A stretch of 64,000 bases of DNA, taken from assembly GCF_014172375.1 (NCBI RefSeq), contig NZ_WNXD01000001.1, positions 1,364,001 to 1,428,000 on the forward strand. Reading direction: 5' to 3'. The notes under the pieces were generated by a model, which searched no databases, was not told the origin of the DNA, and saw only the letters and a list, made by a program, of their open reading frames with translations. Shown in pieces: positions 28,472 to 36,727 of this stretch. Within the stretch, counting starts at the first letter, position 1. The number at the start of each line of letters is the position of its first letter. The translations under genes were made by a program, and so were the position numbers. The stretch comes from Pedobacter planticolens (lineage in GTDB: Bacteria > Bacteroidota > Bacteroidia > Sphingobacteriales > Sphingobacteriaceae).

Positions 28472-28479
28472 TATCTTTG
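28472..28479 (+). promoter_or_regulatory. -7 promoter box for the GDP-mannose pyrophosphorylase gene
   Basis: TATCTTTG, perfect TAnnTTTG, lies between kdsD and the next gene and ends 6 nt before the ATG at 28486. The predicted transcript would begin at or within a base of the start codon, that is, leaderless. Confidence 0.6.
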
Positions 28480-28485
28480 CAATAC

Positions 28486-29577
28486 ATGAATAAAAATAAT
28501 TACGCATTAATTATGGCTGGCGGTGTTGGTAGCCGTTTTTGGCCAGTTAGCAGAACAGAATATCCAAAACAGTTTATAGATTTTTTCGGCGTAGGTAAAA
28601 CGCTTATTCAAAGTACATATGATAGATTTTTACAGATCTGTCCGCCAGAAAATATCTTTATTGTAACCAATGAAATTTATGTTGATTTAATTAAAGAACA
28701 ATTACCTCAACTCAATGAAAATCAAATTTTAGCTGAGCCAATTATGCGTAATACAGCACCTTGTATTGCTTATGGCTCAATGAAAATTGCTAAAATTAAT
28801 TCAAGTGCGGTTATTGTAGTTGCACCATCCGATCATACGATTGCTAATCAAAATGGCTTTATACAAGCTATTGAGCAATCTATAGAAGCAGCGGAAAAAA
28901 ATAACAGCTTAATTACTTTAGGAATTAAACCAAATAGACCAGATACTGGTTATGGTTACATTCAGTATATAAATGAGGTTTTAAAAACTGATGACGGCAT
29001 ACATAAAGTGAAAACTTTTACAGAAAAACCAAACTTAGAACTCGCTCAATCTTTTATTAAAAGTGGCGATTTTCTATGGAATGCTGGGATTTTTATCTGG
29101 TCTGCTAAAGCAATTAATCATGCTTTTGAAAAACATTTGCCAGATATGCATGAGATTTTTCAGCAAGGAAATTCGTTTTACAGCACCGCTAATGAAGCAG
29201 AATTTATTGCGAACGCTTATTTGCAATGCACTAATATTTCTATTGATTTTGCCATAATGGAAAAAGCCGATAATGTTTATGTTCTTCCGGCAGATTTTGG
29301 CTGGTCGGATCTTGGAACTTGGGCTTCCATTTACGAAATGGCTGAAAAAGATTATGTTGGTAATGCGGTTATTCCTTCTGATCAGGTAATGATGTTCGAT
29401 TCTTCTAACTGCATGGTAAATGTACCAGGTGAAAAATTAGTAATCTTGCAAAGTTTGCACAATTATATTGTTGTAGAATCAAATAATACACTATTAATTT
29501 GTCCCCGCTCTGAAGAGCAAAATGTGAAAAACATTGTTGCAGACGTAAAAGCCAAATTCGGAAGTAAGTTTATCTAG
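28486..29577 (+). CDS. manC: mannose-1-phosphate guanylyltransferase
   Basis: 363 aa nucleotidyltransferase without the C-terminal isomerase domain of bifunctional ManC/AlgA. Motifs: GGVGSRFWPVSR with PKQF (nucleotide binding) and FTEKP (sugar phosphate site), plus FGWSDLGTW. It makes GDP-mannose for LPS or exopolysaccharide glycosylation. A frame from TTG at 28477 exists, but that codon is part of the promoter box, so the ATG at 28486 is preferred. It follows kdsD by 21 nt and may also be read from the kdsD promoter. Confidence 0.93.
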   Translation: MNKNNYALIMAGGVGSRFWPVSRTEYPKQFIDFFGVGKTLIQSTYDRFLQICPPENIFIVTNEIYVDLIKEQLPQLNENQILAEPIMRNTAPCIAYGSMKIAKINSSAVIVVAPSDHTIANQNGFIQAIEQSIEAAEKNNSLITLGIKPNRPDTGYGYIQYINEVLKTDDGIHKVKTFTEKPNLELAQSFIKSGDFLWNAGIFIWSAKAINHAFEKHLPDMHEIFQQGNSFYSTANEAEFIANAYLQCTNISIDFAIMEKADNVYVLPADFGWSDLGTWASIYEMAEKDYVGNAVIPSDQVMMFDSSNCMVNVPGEKLVILQSLHNYIVVESNNTLLICPRSEEQNVKNIVADVKAKFGSKFI

Positions 29578-29620
29578 AAGATTTTTTTGAAAAGCTAATG
29601 ACGTGGAAATAGGTTAATTC

Positions 29621-29814
29621 AGTCCCGCCATCCGCTACAATTCCCAATGAAAAATCGGGATATTTTCGCTGCTGTCGGGTTTATTTTACGCAGTTTTATG
29701 CAATTATTTAGGTTTTACTTCCACAAGTTTAAGTTAAATAGCCCAGATTGAAGCGATATCCTTTTTGTAATGCTGAGCTTGTCGAAGCACAAAAAGATTT
29801 AGCGAAAAGCTGGA
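29621..29814. repeat. composite mosaic repeat (inverted scaffold, spacer, forward scaffold)
   Basis: 29621-29682 is an inverted-orientation scaffold (AGTCCCGCCATCCGC ... GCTGTCGGGT). 29739-29814 is a forward scaffold (TAGCCCAGATTGAAGCGATA ... AGCGAAAAGCTGGA) with an inner CTGAGCTTGTCGAAGC module at 29767-29790. The same arrangement, with a similar spacer, occurs at 63377-63606. It fills most of the 278-nt gap between manC and rlmB, whose 3' ends converge, and may end both transcripts. Confidence 0.8.
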
Positions 29815-29855
29815 CGAACTTTAAAAATAGCATTGGTATTTCGCTTCAAATAAAA

Positions 29856-30623
29856 CTAGATAGTTCTCTGTCTAACAGCTTCATACAAAATAACACCCGC
29901 AGAAACAGAAACATTTAGCGATTCGATTTTTCCCGCCATTGGTATTTTAGCTAAATGATTTGCAACTCTTAACAAGTCGTTAGATATTCCTTCATCTTCC
30001 GAACCCATTACAATTGCAGTTGGCATGGTATAATCTGGAACATAAATTAAATCATTCGTTTTTTCGGTACACGCCACGATTTGCAAACCACTATCTTGTA
30101 AAAACAAGCAGATTTTACGCAAATTATCATGTCTACAAATTGGAATACTAAACAAAGCACCAGCAGATGTTTTTATGGCATCGGCATTAATTTGAGCAGC
30201 ATTTTTTAACGGAACAACAATAGCATGAACGCCAACACAAGCGGCCGTACGAGCAATTGCACCCATGTTACGTACATCTGTTACGCTATCTAAAATTAAA
30301 ATTAATGGTGTTTCTCCTTTTTCAAAAACTGATGGAATAATGTCTTCAATATTTTGATAAGTTATTGGAGAAATTACAGCAATAACACCTTGATGATTTT
30401 TTTGCGACATTCTATTCAATTTCTCAACTGGAACAGAATTTAAAGGGATTAATGTGCCATGAAGCAAGGTTTTTAGCTCTGTAAATAAATCTCCAGCTAA
30501 GCCACGTTGCAAATAAATGGTTTCAATATCTCGCCCAGCTTTAATCGCCTCAATTACAGCTCTTATACCAAAAACAAATTCATTATTTTCTTTTACGCGT
30601 TGTGGTCTTCTAAAATTATCCAT
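29856..30623 (-). CDS. rlmB: 23S rRNA 2'-O-methyltransferase, TrmH family
   Basis: 255 aa SPOUT methyltransferase. An N-terminal substrate-binding domain begins EFVFGIRAVIEAI. The knot motifs are NMGAIARTAACVG, MGSEDEGIS and IPMAGKIESLNVSVSAGV. RlmB methylates G2251 of 23S rRNA; closely related TrmH members act on tRNA, so the exact target is inference from overall similarity and length. Transcribed divergently from dnaB. Confidence 0.9.
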   Translation of the reverse strand: MDNFRRPQRVKENNEFVFGIRAVIEAIKAGRDIETIYLQRGLAGDLFTELKTLLHGTLIPLNSVPVEKLNRMSQKNHQGVIAVISPITYQNIEDIIPSVFEKGETPLILILDSVTDVRNMGAIARTAACVGVHAIVVPLKNAAQINADAIKTSAGALFSIPICRHDNLRKICLFLQDSGLQIVACTEKTNDLIYVPDYTMPTAIVMGSEDEGISNDLLRVANHLAKIPMAGKIESLNVSVSAGVILYEAVRQRTI

Positions 30624-30639
30624 ACTTTTTAATCTGCTA

Positions 30640-30647
30640 CAAAAGTA
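30640..30647 (-). promoter_or_regulatory. -7 promoter box for rlmB
   Basis: Minus-strand TACTTTTG matches TAnnTTTG and ends 16 nt before the ATG at 30623, giving a leader of about 10 nt. Confidence 0.5.
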
Positions 30648-30798
30648 ATTTAAATTAATTTCTATGGCGAATTGTTTAATCGCTTATTAACATTTAATTG
30701 TGTAGAAATAATATAAAGATGTTTAAACAATTAAAAAATGCAACAACTTAACTAACAGTCTGTTTAAAAAGATTTAAAAAATCAATCTTTCTTTTGTA

Positions 30799-30806
30799 TA
30801 TTTTTG
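30799..30806 (+). promoter_or_regulatory. -7 promoter box for dnaB
   Basis: TATTTTTG matches TAnnTTTG and ends 5 nt before the ATG at 30812. It lies within the longer frame beginning with a TTG at 30794, so that start is rejected. Predicted transcript is leaderless. Confidence 0.55.
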
Positions 30807-30811
30807 TTGGT

Positions 30812-32377
30812 ATGATTACCGATAACGAACCTCAAGGGCAAGGAAAATTTTCAACTTCAGCACGAAAAAGCAGACTTTCTACTTCTATGAACACGATGGG
30901 CAAAATACCGCCACAAGCAATAGATTTAGAAGAAGCTGTTTTAGGTGCTTTGATGTTGGAAAAAGATGCCTTATCAACCGTTATTGATATTTTAAAACCT
31001 GAAGTATTTTACGCAGAAGCACATAAAAAAATATTTGAAGCTATTCAACAATTGTTTCAAAAATCTAAACCTGTTGATATTTTAACAGTTACTTCAGAAA
31101 TGCGCCAACAAGGCACTTTAGAGATAGTTGGTGGTGCGTATTACATTACTAATTTAACTAATCGTGTAGCTTCGGCAGCAAATATTGAGTACCATGCTCG
31201 TATTATTTCTCAAAAATATATCCAACGTGAGTTGATTAGAATATCGACTGAGATTATTACAAATGCATACGAAGACACAACAGATATTTTCGATCTATTA
31301 GATCACGCTGAAAAGAATTTGTTCGATATCGCCCAAAATAATTTGCGTAGAGATACGCAGAAAATGGACGAAATTATTAAACAATCTTTAGCTACGCTTG
31401 AAGAATTACGCACAAAAACTGATGGTTTAACTGGTGTTCCATCTGGATTTACGGATTTAGATAGAATTACTGGCGGTTGGCAAAAATCTGATTTGGTAAT
31501 TATTGCGGCTAGACCAGCAATGGGTAAAACCGCTTTTGTATTGACTTGTGCTCGTAATGCTGCTGTTGATTTTAAAAAACCTGTTGTAGTTTTCTCACTT
31601 GAAATGTCATCAGTTCAGTTGGTTAATCGTCTAATATCTGGTGAAACCGAAATTGAGCAAGAGAAAATAAGAAAAGGAAATTTAGCAGAATGGGAATGGC
31701 AACAATTGCATAGTAAAATTGGAACTTTAACCGAAGCTCCACTCCTAATTGACGATACCCCTGCTTTAAATATTTTCGAGTTCAGAGCAAAATGCCGTCG
31801 TTTAAAATCGCAATACGATATACAAATGGTAATTGTCGATTATTTGCAGTTAATGCATGGTAAAGGAGAAGGTCAGAGCGGTGGTGGTAACCGTGAGCAA
31901 GAAATTGGTAGTATTTCACGAGCTTTAAAATCTGTTGCAAAAGAATTAGAAGTGCCTGTTTTAGCACTATCTCAATTAAGTAGAGCTGTAGAAAACAGAC
32001 CTGGTCAAAATGGTAAGCGGCCGTTGTTATCAGATTTACGTGAATCTGGTTCAATTGAGCAAGATGCCGATATGGTATTGTTCTTATATCGTCCTGAATA
32101 TTACGGAATTACAGAAGACGAAAATGGTCGTTCGCAAGCTGGAATTGGTGAAGTAATTATTGCAAAACACCGTAATGGTGAAACAGGAATTGTTCCACTT
32201 CGCTTTATTGGTAAATACGTGAAGTTTGCGGATTTGGAGGAAAACTTTATGCCACAAAATAGTTTTTCTTCAGAAAGCCAAATTATGCCATCACAAAATT
32301 TCGAAAAATCTTCAGGAAACGTAATTATCAGACCATCTAAAATGGATGATTTCTCCGATGAGGATGCGCCTTTTTAA
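30812..32377 (+). CDS. dnaB: replicative DNA helicase
   Basis: 521 aa. The N-terminal DnaB domain begins IPPQAIDLEEAVLGALML. The RecA-like ATPase domain has the Walker A ARPAMGKT, Walker B VIVDYLQLM and the arginine-finger region ENRPGQNGKRP. Hexameric helicase that unwinds DNA ahead of the fork. No intein is present, as the motor domain is uninterrupted. The C-terminal 50 residues are a low-complexity acidic tail. Divergent from rlmB across 188 nt. Confidence 0.97.
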   Translation: MITDNEPQGQGKFSTSARKSRLSTSMNTMGKIPPQAIDLEEAVLGALMLEKDALSTVIDILKPEVFYAEAHKKIFEAIQQLFQKSKPVDILTVTSEMRQQGTLEIVGGAYYITNLTNRVASAANIEYHARIISQKYIQRELIRISTEIITNAYEDTTDIFDLLDHAEKNLFDIAQNNLRRDTQKMDEIIKQSLATLEELRTKTDGLTGVPSGFTDLDRITGGWQKSDLVIIAARPAMGKTAFVLTCARNAAVDFKKPVVVFSLEMSSVQLVNRLISGETEIEQEKIRKGNLAEWEWQQLHSKIGTLTEAPLLIDDTPALNIFEFRAKCRRLKSQYDIQMVIVDYLQLMHGKGEGQSGGGNREQEIGSISRALKSVAKELEVPVLALSQLSRAVENRPGQNGKRPLLSDLRESGSIEQDADMVLFLYRPEYYGITEDENGRSQAGIGEVIIAKHRNGETGIVPLRFIGKYVKFADLEENFMPQNSFSSESQIMPSQNFEKSSGNVIIRPSKMDDFSDEDAPF

Positions 32378-32388
32378 CTAAATTTTAC

Positions 32389-32468
32389 CGCAAAGAATAC
32401 TGAGAATTACGCAGAGAAAAGAAGTAAAAATTAGTCTTTGCGATTAGAAGTATCTTCTATAAGATACT
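32389..32468. repeat. CGCAAAG inverted repeat and adjacent hairpin between dnaB and the chromate transporter
   Basis: CGCAAAG (32389-32395) and CTTTGCG (32436-32442) are inverted arms around an ACGCAGAG-containing centre, a repeat type I have seen in other Bacteroidota. Next to it AGTATCTT / AAGATACT (32449-32456 and 32461-32468) forms an 8-bp hairpin that overlaps the chromate transporter stop. Likely transcript ends for the two convergent genes. Confidence 0.6.
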
Positions 32469-33666
32469 AAATCAAAAAGCCTAAAACTATTCCTGCCAAA
32501 ATAATAAATGGCGGACTTATTTTAGTAAAATTTAAGATTAAAAATGTTGATATTAAGATAGTTATAGGTAATAATTCAAATCCCATCGGTTTTATTAACA
32601 ATATAAATGCTGCAATAATAAAACCAACACTTACTGCATTTATTCCAGCTAAAGAATACTTAATTCGGGTTATTTTTTTCAAATCATCCCAAAAAGGAAC
32701 GATAAATAATACTAAAATTAATCCTGGTAAGTTAATGCCAAGAACAGCTAAGGCGCCACCAAGAACTTGCCCTGAAATGCCATATCCACCTTGTTTCATA
32801 CTTAATGCACCAAGGTAACTTGTAAATGAAAATGTTGGCCCAGGTAAAACTTGTTGTACTGCAAAACCTGAAATAAAATCAGATTGCAATAAATAATGCT
32901 TCATTTCTACAAATTCGGTAAACATTAAGGGTACTAAAACTTGTCCGCCTCCGAATACGAAAATCCCGTTACGGTAAAAATTCTCGAACAACCTAATTGG
33001 CAAACTAAAAGGAGATGTTCTGTTGATAATTGCCCCTAACATTGCCATAAAAAGCAATACACCAATAAAATAAGATAGTTTTCTAGGATTGATATTCGCG
33101 AATAATCTTACCCTTATCTGCGCTTCATCTGTTGGTGTTCCAATTGCTGATGAAACCATTCCTCCTATTAAAATAGCCAAAGGAAATACATACGCGTTTC
33201 TTAAAACTAACGTGGCTACAACTGCACCAAACGCTAAAAAGATAGCTACTTCATTTACCAAAACTTTTCTACCTAAATTATATGCTCCATAAGCCACAAT
33301 ACCTAACGCAATTGGATGTATGAATTTTAAAATTTCAATAAAACGTTGTTTTTGATCAAGCATTGCATAGCTGATGGCGGCTAATGTCATAATCGCTGCC
33401 GATGGTATAATCCAAATTAAAAAGGTAAGAATAGCAAGTTTTAAACCACCTACTTTATAGCCAATGCCTACCAAAGTCTGTGTAGAAGCTGGACCCGGTA
33501 AAACTTGAGCTAGTGCATTTAACTCCAATAATTCTTCTTCGGAAATGAAGTGTGTATTTTTAACGAAGTATCTTAGCAAAAGAGAAATATGCGCTTGTGC
33601 ACCACCAAAAGCGGTAAATGTAAAAAAAATTACATTCCTAATAAATAAGAGCTGTCTTTTTGCCAA
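32467..33666 (-). CDS. chrA: chromate transporter, two-domain (ChrA/CHR family)
   Basis: 399 aa, ten or more helices in two homologous halves. Each half has the CHR signature: FGGAQAHISLL with QVLPGPASTQT in the first, and FGGGQVLVPL with QVLPGPTFSFTSYLG in the second. Family members export chromate by exchange with or alongside sulfate, although many orthologs have untested substrates. The start is TTG at 33666; upstream the frame reaches a stop without an ATG. The TPR gene lies 11 nt upstream, so both are probably one transcript. Confidence 0.9.
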   Translation of the reverse strand: MAKRQLLFIRNVIFFTFTAFGGAQAHISLLLRYFVKNTHFISEEELLELNALAQVLPGPASTQTLVGIGYKVGGLKLAILTFLIWIIPSAAIMTLAAISYAMLDQKQRFIEILKFIHPIALGIVAYGAYNLGRKVLVNEVAIFLAFGAVVATLVLRNAYVFPLAILIGGMVSSAIGTPTDEAQIRVRLFANINPRKLSYFIGVLLFMAMLGAIINRTSPFSLPIRLFENFYRNGIFVFGGGQVLVPLMFTEFVEMKHYLLQSDFISGFAVQQVLPGPTFSFTSYLGALSMKQGGYGISGQVLGGALAVLGINLPGLILVLFIVPFWDDLKKITRIKYSLAGINAVSVGFIIAAFILLIKPMGFELLPITILISTFLILNFTKISPPFIILAGIVLGFLI

Positions 33667-33677
33667 TGGATTTTTAA

Positions 33678-34013
33678 TTAATCATCTTCATAATCTAAAC
33701 CTGCTGCAGAATTGTATGCACCTTGCAATTCAGAAAGTGCATGCATATCTCTTTTCGCTCTAGCTGCTGCAATTCCTTTTTGATAAATCTCAATCGCTTT
33801 ATCCTTTTGGGTATGTTTTTCATACAATTTACCTAAATGATAATAAGTTCCTATATAAGTCGGATGTTCATCAACGAGTTTCAAATAATAGGCAAATGCA
33901 TTCTCAGTGTCATTTAATGAATTATATTCTGTAGCTAAAGCGTATAATATAAAGGGATCATTAGGTTCGTTGTTCAAAAATTCCAATAACTTGGCTAATC
34001 GTGTGTTTTGCAT
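33678..34013 (-). CDS. small tetratricopeptide repeat protein
   Basis: 111 aa with two TPR units (about 19-52 and 53-86), the second reading YYHLGKLYEKHTQKDKAIEIYQKGI. No signal peptide or membrane segment, so it is a cytoplasmic adaptor. Partner unknown. It is 11 nt upstream of chrA on the same strand and divergent from etfB with 111 nt between. Confidence 0.85.
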   Translation of the reverse strand: MQNTRLAKLLEFLNNEPNDPFILYALATEYNSLNDTENAFAYYLKLVDEHPTYIGTYYHLGKLYEKHTQKDKAIEIYQKGIAAARAKRDMHALSELQGAYNSAAGLDYEDD

Positions 34014-34035
34014 TTTAAATCCCTGCTTTTTTAAT

Positions 34036-34043
34036 TAGATTTG
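34036..34043 (+). promoter_or_regulatory. -7 promoter box, probably for etfBA
   Basis: TAGATTTG matches TAnnTTTG and lies 81 nt before the etfB ATG, giving a 5' leader of about 75 nt, longer than for the other genes here. Confidence 0.45.
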
Positions 34044-34124
34044 CACAAAGAAAATTTAAAGAATCTATCGTTAGTAAAATAACTAAATTATAGGTTCATT
34101 ACCTTTAAAAACAAATGTAAACGT

Positions 34125-34862
34125 ATGAAAATATTAGTTTGTATCAGTAATGTGCCCGACACGACTACAAAAATAACTTTTACCAACGATAATACACAAT
34201 TCAATACTGCTGGTGTGCAATTTATTGTAAATCCATATGATGAAATTGCATTATCAAGAGCAATTGAGTTATGTGAAGGTGGAAAAGGGACTGTTACGGT
34301 TATTAATGTGGGTGAAAGCGCTACTGAACCAACCATCAGAAAAGCATTGGCAATTGGAGCTGATGATGCAGTGAGAGTAAATGCAGTGCCAAGAGATGCA
34401 TATTTTACAGCTTTTCAGATTGCAGAATATGCAAAAGCTAATGATTTTAACATGATTTTATGCGGAAGAGAATCTATCGATTACAATGGATCTCAAGTTG
34501 CTGCAATGATTGGTGAGTTTTTAGATATTCCGTCTATTTCTATTATTAAAAAATTAGATTTTGATGGTACAACCGCTACTATTGAAAGAGAAATTGAAGG
34601 TGGTAAAGAAGTGGTTTCGGTAACTGGTAAATTTGTTGCTAGTTGTGCAGAAGGAACTGCAGAGGCTAAAATCCCGAACATGAGAGGAATTATGTCTGCT
34701 AGAACAAAACCTTTAACAGTTGTAGAAGCTGTAGCCATTGAGGAATTAGGAAAAGTAACCAAATTTGAAACTCCTGCTCCTCGTGGTGCTGTTAAATTAA
34801 TACCAGCAGAAAATGCAGAAGAATTAATCACTTTGTTGCATACTGAAGCTAAAGTAATATAG
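34125..34862 (+). CDS. etfB: electron transfer flavoprotein subunit beta
   Basis: 245 aa. Adenine-nucleotide alpha-hydrolase-like fold; the N-terminal KILVCISNVPDTT and GRESIDYNGSQVAAMIGE match EtfB, the AMP-binding subunit. With EtfA it passes electrons from acyl-CoA dehydrogenases to ETF-quinone oxidoreductase. A palindromic repeat separates it from etfA by 68 nt. The enoyl-CoA hydratase at 57.7 kb may act in the same beta-oxidation or branched-chain catabolism. Confidence 0.96.
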   Translation: MKILVCISNVPDTTTKITFTNDNTQFNTAGVQFIVNPYDEIALSRAIELCEGGKGTVTVINVGESATEPTIRKALAIGADDAVRVNAVPRDAYFTAFQIAEYAKANDFNMILCGRESIDYNGSQVAAMIGEFLDIPSISIIKKLDFDGTTATIEREIEGGKEVVSVTGKFVASCAEGTAEAKIPNMRGIMSARTKPLTVVEAVAIEELGKVTKFETPAPRGAVKLIPAENAEELITLLHTEAKVI

Positions 34863-34918
34863 CCCCTAAAGGGAACTTGGATAATCAAAATATGTAAAAT
34901 CTTCCCATTAGGGATTAG
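34862..34918. repeat. decayed CCCCTAAAGGGG repeat pair between etfB and etfA
   Basis: GCCCCTAAAGGGA (34862-34874) and TCCCATTAGGGATTA (34903-34917) mirror the pair at 13718-13830. The left arm overlaps the etfB stop, the same placement as at the glycosylasparaginase stop. A transcript through etfBA would carry a hairpin in the gap. Confidence 0.65.
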
Positions 34919-34930
34919 AAATAAAAATAT

Positions 34931-35899
34931 ATGTCAGTATTAGTATATGTAGAACAAGCCGATGGTAAATTTAAGAAATCTGTTTTTGAAGCAGTTTCTT
35001 ATGCAAAAGCTATCGCCGATAATCAAAATACAAACCTAACCGCAATTTCTATTGGTAATGTTTCCGAAAGTGAATTGAAGGAATTAGGTAAATATGGTGC
35101 ATCTAAAGTATTAAATGTTGCAGCAGATCAACTAAAAAACTTTGTAAATCAAGCGTATGCATCAGTAATTGCTGAAGCAGCAAAAAAAGAAAATGCAAAT
35201 CTTATTGTTTTATCTAACTCTTTTTCGGGCAAAGGATTAGCACCTCGTATTGCAGTAAAACTTAAGGCAGGTTTAGTAGATGGAGCTGTTGAAATACCAA
35301 GTTTTGCTGGTGGATTTTCTGTTAAGAAAACCGCTTTCTCTGGTAAGGCTTTCGCAGTTACTTCTTTAACATCTGATAACAAAGTAATTGCTTTAAATCC
35401 AAATGCTTTTGGTGTAAAGGAAAAAGCTACTGATGCGGCAATTGAGAATTTCAGTCCAGAAATTAAGGCTACAGATTTAACTGCAATTGTTAAAGAAATT
35501 GTAAGAGCAACCAATAAAATCTCTTTACCAGATGCAGAATTGGTAGTTTCTGCTGGTAGAGGTTTAAAAGGGCCAGAAAACTGGGGAATGATTGAAGAGC
35601 TAGCTGAACTTTTAGGTGCAGCAACTGCATGTTCTAAACCAGTTTCTGATGCAGATTGGAGACCACATTCTGAACACGTTGGTCAAACAGGAATTGCAAT
35701 TAGCCCTAATTTATATATTGCTATCGGTATTTCTGGCGCAATTCAGCATTTAGCTGGAGTAAGTTCATCAAAAGTAATTGTAGTAATTAATAAAGATCCA
35801 GAAGCCCCTTTCTTTAAAGTGGCAGATTATGGTATTGTTGGTGATGCATTTGAAGTTGTTCCAAAAATAATTGCTGCTTTAAAAGCACATAAAGGATAA
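34931..35899 (+). CDS. etfA: electron transfer flavoprotein subunit alpha
   Basis: 322 aa. The C-terminal FAD-binding domain has SAGRGLKG, HVGQTGIAISPNLYIAIGISG and NKDPEAPFFKVADYGIVGD, the EtfA signature. Forms a heterodimer with EtfB in the cytoplasm. Followed by a strong symmetric hairpin. Confidence 0.97.
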   Translation: MSVLVYVEQADGKFKKSVFEAVSYAKAIADNQNTNLTAISIGNVSESELKELGKYGASKVLNVAADQLKNFVNQAYASVIAEAAKKENANLIVLSNSFSGKGLAPRIAVKLKAGLVDGAVEIPSFAGGFSVKKTAFSGKAFAVTSLTSDNKVIALNPNAFGVKEKATDAAIENFSPEIKATDLTAIVKEIVRATNKISLPDAELVVSAGRGLKGPENWGMIEELAELLGAATACSKPVSDADWRPHSEHVGQTGIAISPNLYIAIGISGAIQHLAGVSSSKVIVVINKDPEAPFFKVADYGIVGDAFEVVPKIIAALKAHKG

Positions 35900-35907
35900 A
35901 TTTTTAT

Positions 35908-35940
35908 AAACCTTACAGGTTTTGAAACCTGTAAGGTTTT
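35908..35940 (+). terminator. hairpin after etfA (AAACCTTACAGG-type repeat)
   Basis: Stem AAACCTTACAGGTT / AACCTGTAAGGTTT around TTGA, followed by a T-rich stretch. It fits a Rho-independent terminator for etfBA. The same core palindrome recurs in Bacteroidota genomes as I recall, so it may be a mobile palindrome used as a terminator. The next gene starts 8 nt later. Confidence 0.75.
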
Positions 35941-35947
35941 AATTTAT

Positions 35948-36562
35948 ATGAAAAAAGTAAAACTCGATATAGTAGGCTTATCGTATAGCCAAACCCAATC
36001 AGGCGCTTATGCACTTGTTCTTGGTGAAGTAAATGGCCGTAGACGCTTACCAATTATTATTGGTGCGTTTGAAGCTCAAGCTATTGCGATAGAAATTGAA
36101 AAGATGACTCCTACCCGTCCATTAACACATGATCTTTTTAAAACATTTGCGCAAACCTACCATATCGAAATTTTAGAAATCATTATTTACAACTTAGTTG
36201 ATGGCGTTTTCTTTGCCAAATTAATTTGTACTGATGGTCAAACTACTCAAGAAATTGATGCTCGTACTTCCGATGCCATTGCGTTGGCTGTACGATTTAA
36301 TGCCACAATTTATACTTACGAATTCATCTTATCTTCTGCCGGAATAGTAATTGAAGGCAATGATTTTCTGTTTTTAGAAAATATCGATTCTATTGCAAAA
36401 GAACATAGTTCTGAAGATATGCAGACTTCTATTCCAGTTTCTGGTTACCAATCTTTAACTGATGAAGAATTACAACAAAAATTAGAAGAAGCATTAGCTG
36501 AAGAAGCTTATGAAAAAGCAGCTCGTATTAGAGATGAGCTGAATAAAAGAAATTCTAGCTAA
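35948..36562 (+). CDS. bifunctional nuclease family protein (DUF151) with UVR motif
   Basis: 204 aa. The DUF151 domain spans about 1-135 (GRRRLPIIIGAFEAQAI, DARTSDAIALAVRF). A C-terminal UvrB/UvrC-like UVR coiled coil spans about 165-202 (LEEALAEEAYEKAARIRDEL). Plant and archaeal homologs show DNase/RNase activity; the bacterial role is not settled. The UVR motif normally mediates contacts with Uvr or Clp proteins. Cytoplasmic. The 165 nt downstream holds no gene or clear signal. Confidence 0.88.
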   Translation: MKKVKLDIVGLSYSQTQSGAYALVLGEVNGRRRLPIIIGAFEAQAIAIEIEKMTPTRPLTHDLFKTFAQTYHIEILEIIIYNLVDGVFFAKLICTDGQTTQEIDARTSDAIALAVRFNATIYTYEFILSSAGIVIEGNDFLFLENIDSIAKEHSSEDMQTSIPVSGYQSLTDEELQQKLEEALAEEAYEKAARIRDELNKRNSS

Positions 36563-36727
36563 TAATTTTCAGCAAATATTTTAAAAAATAGGTACTTTCC
36601 TTCTCTTTCCACAATTTCATACTATGTATAGTTATTGTTTCAAAATAATTATAACTTACGGCTTTAATCCTCTTGAGGACAACAGAAGTTATAATTAATT
36701 GCCGAAAAAACCTAAAACCAAACTTAT

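Noticed and set aside
28477..28485. TTG start of the GDP-mannose pyrophosphorylase at 28477
   Set aside because: That TTG is the end of the TATCTTTG promoter box; the ATG at 28486 fits the family.
29621..29814. CRISPR-like repeats at 29.6 kb, 63.4 kb and 18.0 kb
   Set aside because: The copies are far apart, differ in inner sequence, have no regular spacers and no cas genes nearby.
30794..30811. TTG start of DnaB at 30794
   Set aside because: It overlaps the promoter box and adds residues unlike DnaB.
34493..34888. 131-residue antisense frame over etfB
   Set aside because: Shadow of a well-supported gene; composition reflects the reverse complement of EtfB codons.
35149..35514. 121-residue antisense frame within etfA
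   Set aside because: Low-complexity Ala/Ser/Lys mirror of the EtfA coding sequence, with no domain or promoter.
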